A DNA stretch of 43,440 bases from Candidatus Aenigmatarchaeota archaeon (GCA_018920255.1 JAHLMR010000003.1:1-43440); one strand, 5' to 3'. Positions 8,907-19,184 are shown, numbered from the stretch's first letter. A program made the numbers and translations. Notes: generated by a model not told the origin, from the letters alone.

Positions 8907-10994
8907 ATGGCATTTTTTAAGAAAAAAAGCAAAGAAGAAGAGGCTAAAGAGCGTGCTGAAAAGCAAAAAAAAGCAGAAATTGAAGAAATTATTAAATCAA
9001 CAAACATAGAATTTCCTGAAGTAAAACTACCAGTTAGTGAAAGAAAAATTATTAGAACTGCAGAATATGAAGCATTTTTAAAAGAACTTCAACAAGAACC
9101 AAAAACTTTTTATGAAAAAGCATGTGTATTTTCTGAAAAAATACTTAAAATAAAAATAAATCCAAAATCAAAAGAAAAAATTCAAGAAAAAATAAATGCA
9201 GCATATCTTAATGTTACACCCGAGGGGGTTTATTCATTTTCATTTCTTACTATTATATTTGGATCTTTATTTGTTTTATTTTTATCAATTTTAGGGGTTT
9301 TTGATTTAATATTCATTTTATTTCTTTTTTGCTGTGTTTTTGGTTTAGGATTTTATATTTATAATTATCCAGAATATCAAACAAAAGTAGTTTTAATGAA
9401 CATGTCTTCTGAAACAGTTCTTGCAATTTTATATATGATAATATACATGCGTACTAATCCAAATCTTGAAGGTGCATTGAAATTTGCGGCTCAAAATTTA
9501 CCCGGTGCTCTTGGTTTAGATTTAAAAAAAGTTGTTTGGGATATTGAGGTAGGAATTTATTCAAGTGCTGATATAGCAATAGCTTCTTATATAAATAAAT
9601 GGAAAGAAAAAAATGCTGAATTTGCAGAATCTTTACATATTTTAAGAGGGGTTGCAGTAGAACCAGGAAGACGTGAAATGATTTTTAAGGAAGCAATTAA
9701 TACAATATTAAACGGTACAAGAGAAAGAGCAAGACATTATGCAGCTGGGCTTAGAATGCCTATGATGATTATAAATGCAATGGGGGTCTTACTTCCTGTT
9801 ATGGGTTTAGTTTTATTTCCAATTGTAATGTTATTTATGTCAGATGTTATAAAACCAAGCTTCCTTGCTTTTGGATATGATGTTTTACTTCCTTTAGGTT
9901 TATTTTTAATAACATCTCATGTTTTAAGTACAAAACCACCAACGTTTTCTCAACCAGAAATTTCAAAATTAAAGGGAATACCTCCTTTAGGAAAAATGAA
10001 ATTTGGAAATTCGATAATTTCAATTTGGCCTATTTCATTAGTAATATTTTTACCATTTTTAATTATAGGTTTACTTGGAATAACTTCTCCTGATGCATTT
10101 TCTTCTGTTAATTTTTCAATTTTAATAACTTTTGGTATTGGATTAGCAATTGCAATTTTTTGTTTATTAGATAGTATGCAAAAAATGGCTGCAAGAAAAG
10201 CAATAGAAAAAATAGAAGAAGAATTTTCAGTAGCTTTATTTCAGTTAGGAAATTCTTTATCTTCAGGAATACCTCTTGAATCAGCATTACAAAAAACAAT
10301 ATCAAATGTTAAAAATCTAAAAATAGCTGAATTTTTCAATATAATACTAATGAACATGCAAAAATTTGGTTATACATTTGAGCAAGCAATTTTTGATAAA
10401 GAAGTAGGAGCAATTTGGTATTATCCTTCAAAGTTAATAGAATCTGTAATGCATACTGTAATTGAAAGTTCACAAAAATCAATTTCTGCTGCAGCAGAAA
10501 GTATGATGACAATTTCATCTTATTTAAAAAATGTACATGAAGTTAAAGAGGAAATATTTGAGTTATTAGGGGAAACAACATCAAGTATGAGATTTTTATC
10601 TATGTTTTTAGCTCCAATGATTGCTGGAGTTACTGTTACTATGGCTGTAATTATAATGCAAATTCTATCTAAAATAAGTTATTTAATGCCAACAATAACT
10701 GGAGGAGAAGTTTCTGCTGCAAGTGCTGCTTTTGTTATGCCTTGGAGCTTGCATGGAGGAAAATTACCAGTTTCACCAGCAGAATTTCAATTAATTATTG
10801 GAATATATGTAATAATACTTTCTATTTTATTATCAAAATTTTTAAATAGAATACAATATGGAGAAGATATTATCGGTGAAAGATCTTTAACAGGATGGAC
10901 TTTAATATTTGGAATGACAGTTTATGCATTTTCATGGTTAGTAACATACTCATTATTTGGAAATAGTATAGCTGCTTTATTAACTCCAATTTAA
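8907..10994 (+). CDS. Archaeal type IV pilus/archaellum platform protein (TadC/ArlJ-like, two T2SSF-like domains)
   Basis: 695 aa; two halves with EFAESLHILRGVAVEPGRREMIFKEAINT and EEFSVALFQLGNSLSSGIPLESALQKT, each near multiple TM helices. Confidence 0.8.
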   Translation: MAFFKKKSKEEEAKERAEKQKKAEIEEIIKSTNIEFPEVKLPVSERKIIRTAEYEAFLKELQQEPKTFYEKACVFSEKILKIKINPKSKEKIQEKINAAYLNVTPEGVYSFSFLTIIFGSLFVLFLSILGVFDLIFILFLFCCVFGLGFYIYNYPEYQTKVVLMNMSSETVLAILYMIIYMRTNPNLEGALKFAAQNLPGALGLDLKKVVWDIEVGIYSSADIAIASYINKWKEKNAEFAESLHILRGVAVEPGRREMIFKEAINTILNGTRERARHYAAGLRMPMMIINAMGVLLPVMGLVLFPIVMLFMSDVIKPSFLAFGYDVLLPLGLFLITSHVLSTKPPTFSQPEISKLKGIPPLGKMKFGNSIISIWPISLVIFLPFLIIGLLGITSPDAFSSVNFSILITFGIGLAIAIFCLLDSMQKMAARKAIEKIEEEFSVALFQLGNSLSSGIPLESALQKTISNVKNLKIAEFFNIILMNMQKFGYTFEQAIFDKEVGAIWYYPSKLIESVMHTVIESSQKSISAAAESMMTISSYLKNVHEVKEEIFELLGETTSSMRFLSMFLAPMIAGVTVTMAVIIMQILSKISYLMPTITGGEVSAASAAFVMPWSLHGGKLPVSPAEFQLIIGIYVIILSILLSKFLNRIQYGEDIIGERSLTGWTLIFGMTVYAFSWLVTYSLFGNSIAALLTPI

Positions 10995-11003
10995 GGTGAT
11001 TAA

Positions 11004-12401
11004 ATGAAAGGATTAAGTTTGTTAATATGGATTTTAATTATAATTGTAGTTTTAATTATAATTTTTGGTGTTTCTTTTGTTATATTAAAACAAGCTCAAG
11101 AATTTTATAAAAAACAAGAATATAGACTTGAATTGTTTAGTAGAGCAACAGCATTAAAAATACGTGGTTTTGATATAAATAGATTAATAATGTCTGATGA
11201 AGATAGAAATAAATTTGGATATGATAATTTTAGTGCATGGATAAATGAGGAAGATCTTGGCTCTCCATATAATGTTCCATATTCAGAAAATCCGTTTTAT
11301 AAAAAATATGGTAACAATACTGAAAATATAATTAATTGTATAAGAAATGCAATTATTTCTGGAAGGCCTTGTGTTTTATATTCTGATTTGAAAGTAATGC
11401 CTAGTTCCGATATTTATATTACACCAGATGAATGGATGAAACCTTCTATTAGATTAGAATATTATACTTTATTTGATAAGTTTTTAGAAAAAAGAAAAAT
11501 CAAATATATACCAATAAATTATGAAAAAGATGGAATTACACGATTTATATGTAATTATTATGCCAGGAAAGATCTGGCTGGCGAGAGTTATGTGATTTTT
11601 GATGAAGACGAATCTTTATTTATTGATTATGAGCATTTTCAGCCATTTGTTCATGGAGGATATATTGATAATAATTTTAAAAATATTAAATTAGGAGACG
11701 AAAAATATTTAGTTTGCTCAGTAGATAAGTGTCAATATGACGATAAAAATGATGACAATAAGACACCAAGAAGTTATACTATAGTTATTACAGATGCGCA
11801 TGTAGATGAAAATAATGAATGTAAATTTAAAGCAATCACTTTTAAAAATTTTCAAATTGGAAACAGTACAGATTCAGCAATCATTAGATTATTAGAAACC
11901 ATTAAAGATATGCCAGATTACTTTTTCAAATATGGAAGAATAAATCTTGATGTCGATTTAGATCGCGAGTATACTTGTACAGAAATAGTGTCAGCAGTCA
12001 ATGAAGGATTATGGGAATGGAACAGAAATCATTTTTATGATAAACAATATATAAAAACTTTAGTTGAATATGGAGTATATTTTAAAAAAGATGATTATGG
12101 CCAGTATATATCTTATAATTGTAATCATGATATAGGCGATTCAATTGATAAATTTGTTGAGACTAATTTTATAACAATATATTTTGATTTTGGACCCTTA
12201 CCCACGCAGAGAAAAATGCTTCATATAAATGATAACCTTTATCTTGATGTAGATCCAAATTATTGTAAAAATTTTAAAAAAATAAATTTAGATATTTCTA
12301 TAAAAGGCTTTAATTGTACTAAATTAACAAATGAAAAAACCGGAAAAGAAGAAACTGGTTTATCTATGTGGATTGATATTAATATTAATGGGGTGTCTTA
12401 A
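11004..12401 (+). CDS. Pilin-like protein with large ectodomain
   Basis: MKGLSLLIWILIIIVVLIIIFGVSFVI; GGTGA 5' of ATG; motif EIVSAVNEGLWEW. Confidence 0.75.
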   Translation: MKGLSLLIWILIIIVVLIIIFGVSFVILKQAQEFYKKQEYRLELFSRATALKIRGFDINRLIMSDEDRNKFGYDNFSAWINEEDLGSPYNVPYSENPFYKKYGNNTENIINCIRNAIISGRPCVLYSDLKVMPSSDIYITPDEWMKPSIRLEYYTLFDKFLEKRKIKYIPINYEKDGITRFICNYYARKDLAGESYVIFDEDESLFIDYEHFQPFVHGGYIDNNFKNIKLGDEKYLVCSVDKCQYDDKNDDNKTPRSYTIVITDAHVDENNECKFKAITFKNFQIGNSTDSAIIRLLETIKDMPDYFFKYGRINLDVDLDREYTCTEIVSAVNEGLWEWNRNHFYDKQYIKTLVEYGVYFKKDDYGQYISYNCNHDIGDSIDKFVETNFITIYFDFGPLPTQRKMLHINDNLYLDVDPNYCKNFKKINLDISIKGFNCTKLTNEKTGKEETGLSMWIDININGVS

Positions 12402-12529
12402 TGGCCCAAGAATCGATTTTTAATGCAGTTTTTTGGATTATTTTAATTGTTTTAATTATTTTAATAGGGATATATTTTATAGTTACAGGATTAAAAATAA
12501 ATTTAGGAGGAATTTTTGGGGTTGTATAG
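12401..12529 (+). CDS. Mini pilin-like peptide (42 aa)
   Basis: TAATG overlap with previous CDS; MAQESIFNAVFWIILIVLIILIGIYFIVTGLKINLGGIFGVV. Absent from supplied ORF track. Confidence 0.6.
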   Translation: MAQESIFNAVFWIILIVLIILIGIYFIVTGLKINLGGIFGVV

Positions 12530-12537
12530 GTGTTTAA

Positions 12538-13875
12538 ATGAAAGGAGCTATAAATATAATTTTTGTAATTTTATTTGCAATAATTATTGGAATTATAACA
12601 ATTGTAATTACTTTAGGACTTCTCGGGCAAAGACCATATGAATTAGGAAAAAATTTAGAATATACTGGAATAATTGAAATAGGAAAAGCAACTTTTAATT
12701 ACGAGGATTACATCGAAGCCGCTCCAAGTTTTAGGAATGAAGATGAGATTGAAGATTATTTTGAAAAAGATGGCTGTAAACTTTTGCAATATTGTACTAA
12801 TCAATATTTGAAATATGGAAAACCATGTCAAATTGGAGTATATGCAATTGGAAGTTATAGTGAAGGTACAGATATAAATTTTATAAGAAAATTTGCAAGT
12901 AGTATAACTCGCTGTAAATTTGAAATTGCACAAGAAATTGCTCCAGGAATAAAGCAAGAAATATGTTATTTCGATACTGACTCTATAGAAATGCTACAAA
13001 AATATGTTGATGCAAATGGTTTGTATTATTACAATATATCTTTTAAAAATTCTAGTTTTTATAGTGGAAATGATTTAACTACACCTAGTTTAGATTCAAC
13101 AACAATAATTTATGATATTACATCTTTTCCTCCAGATAATATTTGTAGTCCTGTTGCAGGTAGATATAAAATAGCTATTTTAAATGTAACAAGTAAAGAT
13201 CTTAATTGTAATTTATTAATAGCTATTGCATATTTGCCATATCTTGCAAATGAATTACCAACAGATTTTAAATCTGCATCAACGCCACTTAAAGTTTTTG
13301 ATGTAATTAGAAATATAAATTTTAGACCCATCTTTAACCAAAGAACATGGGATGCTATACCGCATGTTGTTGGAGCAAGTCAAGTTAATAATCAAGGAGC
13401 AAAAGATTGTAAAGATAGCCCATTTAAACCATGTTGTAGTCTTGACTCAGGAATAATTTATCATTGTGATTTTGGTGACTTTTCTAGATATTGTTTTAAT
13501 ACAACAGATTGTTTAAATTATATTATATTAACCCCAATTACTATAAAAATAAATGAAAATAGTGTAAATATCACTGATATTTTAAGAGCAGTTAGATTTG
13601 GACTTTATGCAAATCCAACTTATAGAAAGTATGAAATACCATATAGGGATTTTAAAAATATTCTTGTTCCCCCATATGTAGGTACAATTTGGAATAACGA
13701 TTATTCAAGTCAGCTCTCAGATTTTGAAGGAAGATATATTTACTATAATACCAATGAAGGAAAAGAAAAATGTTTTGGTAATTTAGATATACAAGTAGGA
13801 TATGCAATAAGACAAAAAAATAATAAAGAGTACTTATTGCCCATAATTTCTATAAGATGTTGGAAAGAGGCATAA
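12538..13875 (+). CDS. Pilin-like protein with large Cys-containing ectodomain
   Basis: MKGAINIIFVILFAIIIGIITIVITLGLLG; motif DILRAVRFGLYA; paralogous to CDS 17405-18901. Confidence 0.75.
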   Translation: MKGAINIIFVILFAIIIGIITIVITLGLLGQRPYELGKNLEYTGIIEIGKATFNYEDYIEAAPSFRNEDEIEDYFEKDGCKLLQYCTNQYLKYGKPCQIGVYAIGSYSEGTDINFIRKFASSITRCKFEIAQEIAPGIKQEICYFDTDSIEMLQKYVDANGLYYYNISFKNSSFYSGNDLTTPSLDSTTIIYDITSFPPDNICSPVAGRYKIAILNVTSKDLNCNLLIAIAYLPYLANELPTDFKSASTPLKVFDVIRNINFRPIFNQRTWDAIPHVVGASQVNNQGAKDCKDSPFKPCCSLDSGIIYHCDFGDFSRYCFNTTDCLNYIILTPITIKINENSVNITDILRAVRFGLYANPTYRKYEIPYRDFKNILVPPYVGTIWNNDYSSQLSDFEGRYIYYNTNEGKEKCFGNLDIQVGYAIRQKNNKEYLLPIISIRCWKEA

Positions 13876-13878
13876 AAT

Positions 13879-14526
13879 ATGGAAATAATAAAAACTATAA
13901 TAATTGCATTAATATTAATGATTATTTTATTAGCAGTAGGAATTTTGTTTGGACAACAAATTATAAGTGGGTTTTCCCAAGTTCTTAAAATCGGAGAGAA
14001 AGAGTCACAGCCTAAAGCAGAAAAATTTACAACGGAAATAAGTAGTTTAGGAATAACAGAAGACACTAATATTTATGATAAATTAAAAATATTTATAGAA
14101 AATTTTAATTTAGATTATAAACATGAAACTTCTCACGAAGATCGTTGGGGAACATGCTTTGATGGGTCATGTCACATAAGCTATTATATTTATGATTATT
14201 CTTCATATCCATTTAATTTTTCATTTAAAGATAATATTTATTTAGTTGATCTTTTGAGAACTGCTAGAGAATCAGAAAAAGTATGGTTTAAAAAAATTAA
14301 TAATAAAGATGCAAATGAAATATCAGAATGTTATATATCAAATTGTGATTTAAGTATTAATGAAAATGATTTTAGAAAGAATGATATAATTGTAAAAGTT
14401 CAAGACAGCCCATATAATAATAACTTCTTTCTTTTATATGTAAAAATTATATATATAGAAGAGGATGATTGGAATAATGTATATAATACATATAAGCCAG
14501 TTTTTATTATTTGTAGAGGCGAATAA
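13879..14526 (+). CDS. Pilin-like protein
   Basis: MEIIKTIIIALILMIILLAVGILFG; 3-nt gap from previous CDS; motif LVDLLRTARESEKVW. Confidence 0.7.
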   Translation: MEIIKTIIIALILMIILLAVGILFGQQIISGFSQVLKIGEKESQPKAEKFTTEISSLGITEDTNIYDKLKIFIENFNLDYKHETSHEDRWGTCFDGSCHISYYIYDYSSYPFNFSFKDNIYLVDLLRTARESEKVWFKKINNKDANEISECYISNCDLSINENDFRKNDIIVKVQDSPYNNNFFLLYVKIIYIEEDDWNNVYNTYKPVFIICRGE

Positions 14527-14529
14527 ATT

Positions 14530-14646
14530 ATGAAAGGAGTTGAAAAAGAAACATTAGCAAATATAATTTGGGGCATTTTAGTAATAACAATTTTACTTTT
14601 AATAGCTATATTTATCTTTTCATCTTTATTAACAATTAAAATTTAA
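14530..14646 (+). CDS. Mini pilin-like peptide (38 aa)
   Basis: MKGVEKETLANIIWGILVITILLLIAIFIFSSLLTIKI; absent from ORF track. Confidence 0.6.
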   Translation: MKGVEKETLANIIWGILVITILLLIAIFIFSSLLTIKI

Positions 14647-14691
14647 ATAAAACGAAAATTAATATTAAATAAAATTTGTTATGGTGAAAAA

Positions 14692-14889
14692 ATGACATTA
14701 TCAAAGGAAGGCTTAATTTTAGTTATGGTATTTATATTAGGTTTAATATTTATTGTAATTTATCTTGTTGTTCAATCAAATATTTTATCTGGTGGCCTAC
14801 AAACAGCAAACCCTCTCCCATGCGAAAATTGGCTAGGAAATTTAAAATGGCAAATTATAAAAGCCTTTGGCGGTACTCCGAGTTGTTAA
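14692..14889 (+). CDS. Small pilin-like protein (65 aa)
   Basis: GGTGA upstream; MTLSKEGLILVMVFILGLIFIVIYLVVQ; C-terminal Cys. Confidence 0.65.
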   Translation: MTLSKEGLILVMVFILGLIFIVIYLVVQSNILSGGLQTANPLPCENWLGNLKWQIIKAFGGTPSC

Positions 14890-14892
14890 GTT

Positions 14893-15099
14893 ATGGTAAA
14901 AGAAGAAACAAAAAACACCTTATCATTGATATTAATTATTTTAACAATTGTAATTTTAATTTTTATTTTAATGGGCCTTCTTACAGGAAAACTATATGGA
15001 AGAGAATTTTGTCTCAGAATTTCAGAAAGATTAACTTTAAATATTATTGGTTGGAACTTGAGACCATTAGATAAAATTTGTGAAATGCTACCTATATAA
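14893..15099 (+). CDS. Small pilin-like protein (68 aa)
   Basis: MVKEETKNTLSLILIILTIVILIFILMGLL; tight spacing. Confidence 0.6.
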   Translation: MVKEETKNTLSLILIILTIVILIFILMGLLTGKLYGREFCLRISERLTLNIIGWNLRPLDKICEMLPI

Positions 15100-15110
15100 A
15101 AGGTGTATAA

Positions 15111-15332
15111 ATGACAGAAGTTGAAATGAAAGAAGAAACATTAATGACCCCAGCAACATTAATTATATTAATTATAACTATTTTATTGGGCTTATTTATT
15201 CTTTTATGGTTTGAATCAGGAAGAAGCGGAGCAATTGTTGTATCAAAAATAATATGCGGATTAATTTCTTTATTCCCGTTTGGAAATGCAATGTCAATTT
15301 TATTAAAATGCCCAGCATTAACAGGAGGATAA
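15111..15332 (+). CDS. Small pilin-like protein (73 aa)
   Basis: MKEETLMTPATLIILIITILLGLFILLWF; two C-terminal Cys; start may be the Met at 15126. Confidence 0.6.
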   Translation: MTEVEMKEETLMTPATLIILIITILLGLFILLWFESGRSGAIVVSKIICGLISLFPFGNAMSILLKCPALTGG

Positions 15333-15334
15333 AA

Positions 15335-17392
15335 ATGAAAGGAATAAATACAACATTATTAGTTATCTTTGGTGCAGTAATAATATTAGCTATTGCAATT
15401 GCATGGCCAGCAATAATTAAAGCAGCTAATTTAGAATCTGTTTTAATTACATTAAAATTAAATTGTGGTTTAGAAGGAAAAGAATGTTGTAGTGGTTTTT
15501 ATTGTTTTGGTGGGCTTTCATGCATAGATGGAAAATGTTATGAACCTAAAATTTCAGTTGATTTTGATGATGATTTGCTTATTTATAATGAAACTGCTTT
15601 TAATGAATATTCTAACGAATGGTTGTTTGAGACAACTGGAAGCTGGAGAAGCGATATTAAACAAAATTTAAATAACATTGAAAAATTAAAAGAAGAATGC
15701 TATGGTGATTTTTCTGATTGTTCAGAGTGTGAATATTTTTATGGGTTTCAAAATAAAACAATTTCAATATTGAATAATCAGCCAATTGAATATTATTTTC
15801 CATGTGAATGTTATAACTGTGAAGGATGTATAGGTACTAATTGTGACAGATGTTTGGATTGTAATAAATACGGATATTTTAATCTTCCAAAGGGTATTCA
15901 ATGTAAATCTCGTTTAGATGTATTTTATGCTGAAAATCTATCATTTTGTTATAAATGTGAAGGATGTGACCCAGGTGCTGAACCATTTTCTGATTCTTGT
16001 AAAAGATGTGAATTTTGCGAATCTGGAGAAACTAAAAGTTATGATGTTTTTGATTCGGGTAAGGGTATTTCTTGTAAGTTTTGTGGAAATTGGAATGGTA
16101 CTACAGGAGAATCATGTTATAACTGCAAGAGACATGAAGCGTTTTTAGATAATTATAGATGTAAATATTGTAGAAAGGCAGAAAATCTTGATTGCTCGAA
16201 AAATACTAATTTTGCTTTTTGCGAATATTGGAAAAATGGTTTTGTAGAAGCAGCAGAAACCGGTGAATCTGTACCAATTATAACCGATATTCCGATAACA
16301 CCAGAAAAAAAAGATGAATTTGAAAATTTAATTATAAATATTGCACGTACTTGTAATAAGGATAGAAGCGTTTATAAAAATTTAGATTATGGAATGAAAC
16401 AATATTTTGGAGAAATTCCTTATATTTCTCCATATGAGGAAGACAGGCCAATAGTATTTACTGATGAAGATGGATATACATCATATTGGGATTGTGGTAA
16501 AAAAAATTTTGAAAACTGGATATCAAATGAGATCGTATTTGGTCATTATGATTTTGGAGCAACAAATTATTATTATAGTGTATATACAACTTATCATGGT
16601 AATCTTTTTATTTGCAGACAGCCTGTATTTGCAAATTCTGCAAATGATAATATTTTAGAAATTACAAGAAAATTAAGAGAATTAGATTTTACAAATAATA
16701 GTACTCTTCCTGGAAATATTACTGTATATTTAACTGGTATTTATATTGATTGGGCAGACAAATATAATAAAACATTTATTGTTGGACTAATAAATTTCAC
16801 AAGTAGTTATTTATTAGATTTAAACAATCATAATCATGAAAAAAATGATCTTTCAAATGCGGTTATGACAGGAATACAACAATGGAATGTTTTAAATGAA
16901 AATTTTAAACCAGAAGCAGAAAAATTATGCAAATTGATTAATGAAAGTATTCCTGATGATTTAAAAAATTTTAGGGATTACATTATCCCAGAAAATTGCA
17001 ATTATATAAATATAATTGATAAGAGATTAGATATTCCGGATACCTCGTATAGTTTTACATCAAATTGGTATCATTATTGGAATACTCAATCAATTTCTTT
17101 TTGTTTAGATGTTATTAAAAATAAAACTATAATTAATACATATGAGTGGGGTGGTGCTTATGATGAAAATAATTTTAATGTTTTTATTAAACCTGCATTT
17201 TTATATGTGCTTATATTTAATAAAGATTGTCCAAATGAATATGATGAATGTAAAGATGTAGTAGAAGATTATAAAAAACAATGTAATGATTATTATTATG
17301 AAAAATGTAAGGAAATAGAAATAAAATTAATACCAATTATTAGTGTTTTAAATCCTCATGATGAAAAGGCAGTACCGTGTCAACCTGTATAG
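15335..17392 (+). CDS. Cysteine-rich pilin-like protein (685 aa)
   Basis: Start moved from 15254 to ATG 15335 after AGGAGG: MKGINTTLLVIFGAVIILAIAIAWPAI, then CGLEGKECCSGFYCFGGLSCIDGKC and repeated CxxC motifs. Confidence 0.75.
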   Translation: MKGINTTLLVIFGAVIILAIAIAWPAIIKAANLESVLITLKLNCGLEGKECCSGFYCFGGLSCIDGKCYEPKISVDFDDDLLIYNETAFNEYSNEWLFETTGSWRSDIKQNLNNIEKLKEECYGDFSDCSECEYFYGFQNKTISILNNQPIEYYFPCECYNCEGCIGTNCDRCLDCNKYGYFNLPKGIQCKSRLDVFYAENLSFCYKCEGCDPGAEPFSDSCKRCEFCESGETKSYDVFDSGKGISCKFCGNWNGTTGESCYNCKRHEAFLDNYRCKYCRKAENLDCSKNTNFAFCEYWKNGFVEAAETGESVPIITDIPITPEKKDEFENLIINIARTCNKDRSVYKNLDYGMKQYFGEIPYISPYEEDRPIVFTDEDGYTSYWDCGKKNFENWISNEIVFGHYDFGATNYYYSVYTTYHGNLFICRQPVFANSANDNILEITRKLRELDFTNNSTLPGNITVYLTGIYIDWADKYNKTFIVGLINFTSSYLLDLNNHNHEKNDLSNAVMTGIQQWNVLNENFKPEAEKLCKLINESIPDDLKNFRDYIIPENCNYINIIDKRLDIPDTSYSFTSNWYHYWNTQSISFCLDVIKNKTIINTYEWGGAYDENNFNVFIKPAFLYVLIFNKDCPNEYDECKDVVEDYKKQCNDYYYEKCKEIEIKLIPIISVLNPHDEKAVPCQPV

Positions 17393-17404
17393 GGTGAATA
17401 GAAT

Positions 17405-18901
17405 ATGGAAATATCGCTTAGAGTTATTTTAATTATATTTGCATTTATATTAGCTGTTTTAATTGTAGTTTTTTTCTCTCTTCAACTTTTTGGCTTTCAA
17501 CCAATTTCTCTTTTAGGAGGAGAAAAAGTTGGAGAACTTAAATCAGCGTCATCTGTAGTTTCAGAATCTTTATTAAACTTTAAAACAGAAGATTATAGTT
17601 ATTTAGATACATCAGGAATGATAGTGTTTCCAGGAGAATATCCTGTTGATGCAAGTAAATATTTTTCTTTATATCCTATTGAAATGAAAAAATGGGAGAT
17701 AACAGAATGTGCAAAGTGTGACAGAATGAGTAATGATCCAAGTAATTTTTATTATAATTATTATATTTGTAATTTTATATACGTACAAGGAGATTTACTT
17801 TGTGGTGCTTCTGTAAATGATCCAAGTAATTATTATTTTCTTTGTAAATATGATTCAAAAGAAGGCAGTGGAGATTATCCACTATATCATAATTTAACAT
17901 GTTTTTACGAAGATACTTCACAACAACCAGAACTTTGTAAAAAATTAGAAACTTGCATGAAAAAATTAGCAGCAGGAATAGATTCAACATGTGTAGTAGA
18001 TGAAATTTTAGATATGGGCTATTATTATGTTGATGGTCATGTAATAAATCAAGGACTTGACATTGTTAATAATATTAGAAATACTATTAAAAAATGTAAA
18101 ATTTCTTTAACACAAAAGTTAAATGAAGATATAGAACAAAAAATTTGTAATTTTGAAAATAGAAATTTTATAATTGATAATAATATTGATCCATCTGATT
18201 TTTTCTCGTTTTCTAAATCAGTTTTTTATCCAATATGCGGAAAAGGTGGATTTGGTGAGTTAGATTATATTTATTACTATTATCCTTATGGTACACACAG
18301 GAGCCTTATAAGAGATGAAAATATACCAGCAAAATTAAAACTTGTAATGGGAAATTTTAGACCGCGTAATTGTAATTTTACTTTATTTTTATGTTCTCAA
18401 GTACCATTTGCAGAGGATGAAGATGATTCAACAATGAAAATATATGAATTTTTTAGAGATTGGAATCCTACTATGTTATATAAAAACATTACATGTAATA
18501 ACTTTCAATCACCATACTCTTCACTTAATTTTTTATATAATACTTATCGTATAGAATTAGATGATGCTTATTCACCAGAAGATATAGTTAATTCTATAGA
18601 AACCGGATTATATGCATGGACTTTTATAAATGGAGAAAATTTTAATGGAACTATACCTTGGAATTATACATTTTGTACATTTTGTGGCTTTACTTGGAAA
18701 GAAGAAAATATAAATCCGATGAATTTGAATATATGTGATTGGACTGATCGCAGGTGGAATAAAATTAGTATAGATTGTAGTCGTGGAAGAAATAAAAATA
18801 TGTGTGATGGAACTCTTTCGATAAGTGTTTTCATTAGTGGTTGGAATAGCTGGACGAACCTAGAGCCAGTTTTTAATGTATATGTTTGGGATGATAAATA
18901 G
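17405..18901 (+). CDS. Pilin-like protein with large Cys-containing ectodomain
   Basis: MEISLRVILIIFAFILAVLIVVFFSLQLFG; IRNTIKKCKISLTQKLNEDIEQKICNF matches ASSITRCKFEIAQEIAPGIKQEICYF of CDS 12538-13875. Confidence 0.75.
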   Translation: MEISLRVILIIFAFILAVLIVVFFSLQLFGFQPISLLGGEKVGELKSASSVVSESLLNFKTEDYSYLDTSGMIVFPGEYPVDASKYFSLYPIEMKKWEITECAKCDRMSNDPSNFYYNYYICNFIYVQGDLLCGASVNDPSNYYFLCKYDSKEGSGDYPLYHNLTCFYEDTSQQPELCKKLETCMKKLAAGIDSTCVVDEILDMGYYYVDGHVINQGLDIVNNIRNTIKKCKISLTQKLNEDIEQKICNFENRNFIIDNNIDPSDFFSFSKSVFYPICGKGGFGELDYIYYYYPYGTHRSLIRDENIPAKLKLVMGNFRPRNCNFTLFLCSQVPFAEDEDDSTMKIYEFFRDWNPTMLYKNITCNNFQSPYSSLNFLYNTYRIELDDAYSPEDIVNSIETGLYAWTFINGENFNGTIPWNYTFCTFCGFTWKEENINPMNLNICDWTDRRWNKISIDCSRGRNKNMCDGTLSISVFISGWNSWTNLEPVFNVYVWDDK

Positions 18902-18914
18902 AGGTGTAATTAAA

Positions 18915-19184
18915 ATGAAAGCAACAATTTCAGTTGAAATGCTTGTAATGGTAGTTTTTCTTATAATAATTATAGCAGTTCTGTTTGGGCTAATTAATCC
19001 ATCAATATCACAAAAAATGGAAACATCAAAACCACCTGAGGGCTGTGAAACAAACAATGATTGCATAAATTCAGAATTTGGATACAAATGTATGAATATA
19101 GAAAATAAAGGATGGAAATGTGGTTGCATTTCAAATGGTGATTGTACTGATAATAAAATTTGCAAAAACAATGTTTGTAGTTGA
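18915..19184 (+). CDS. Small Cys-rich pilin-like protein
   Basis: Start moved from 18876 to ATG 18915: MKATISVEMLVMVVFLIIIIAVLFG; CETNNDC...CM...CGCISNGDCTDNKICKNNVCS. Confidence 0.7.
   Translation: MKATISVEMLVMVVFLIIIIAVLFGLINPSISQKMETSKPPEGCETNNDCINSEFGYKCMNIENKGWKCGCISNGDCTDNKICKNNVCS

Noticed and set aside
14820-15074. 84-aa plus ORF overlapping 14692 and 14893 genes
   Set aside because: Out of frame with two better-supported pilin-like ORFs that have tight spacing and hydrophobic N-termini.
15918-16658. Alternative-frame ORFs (76 and 64 aa) inside CDS 15335-17392
   Set aside because: Overlap a long Cys-rich CDS in another frame; no independent support.
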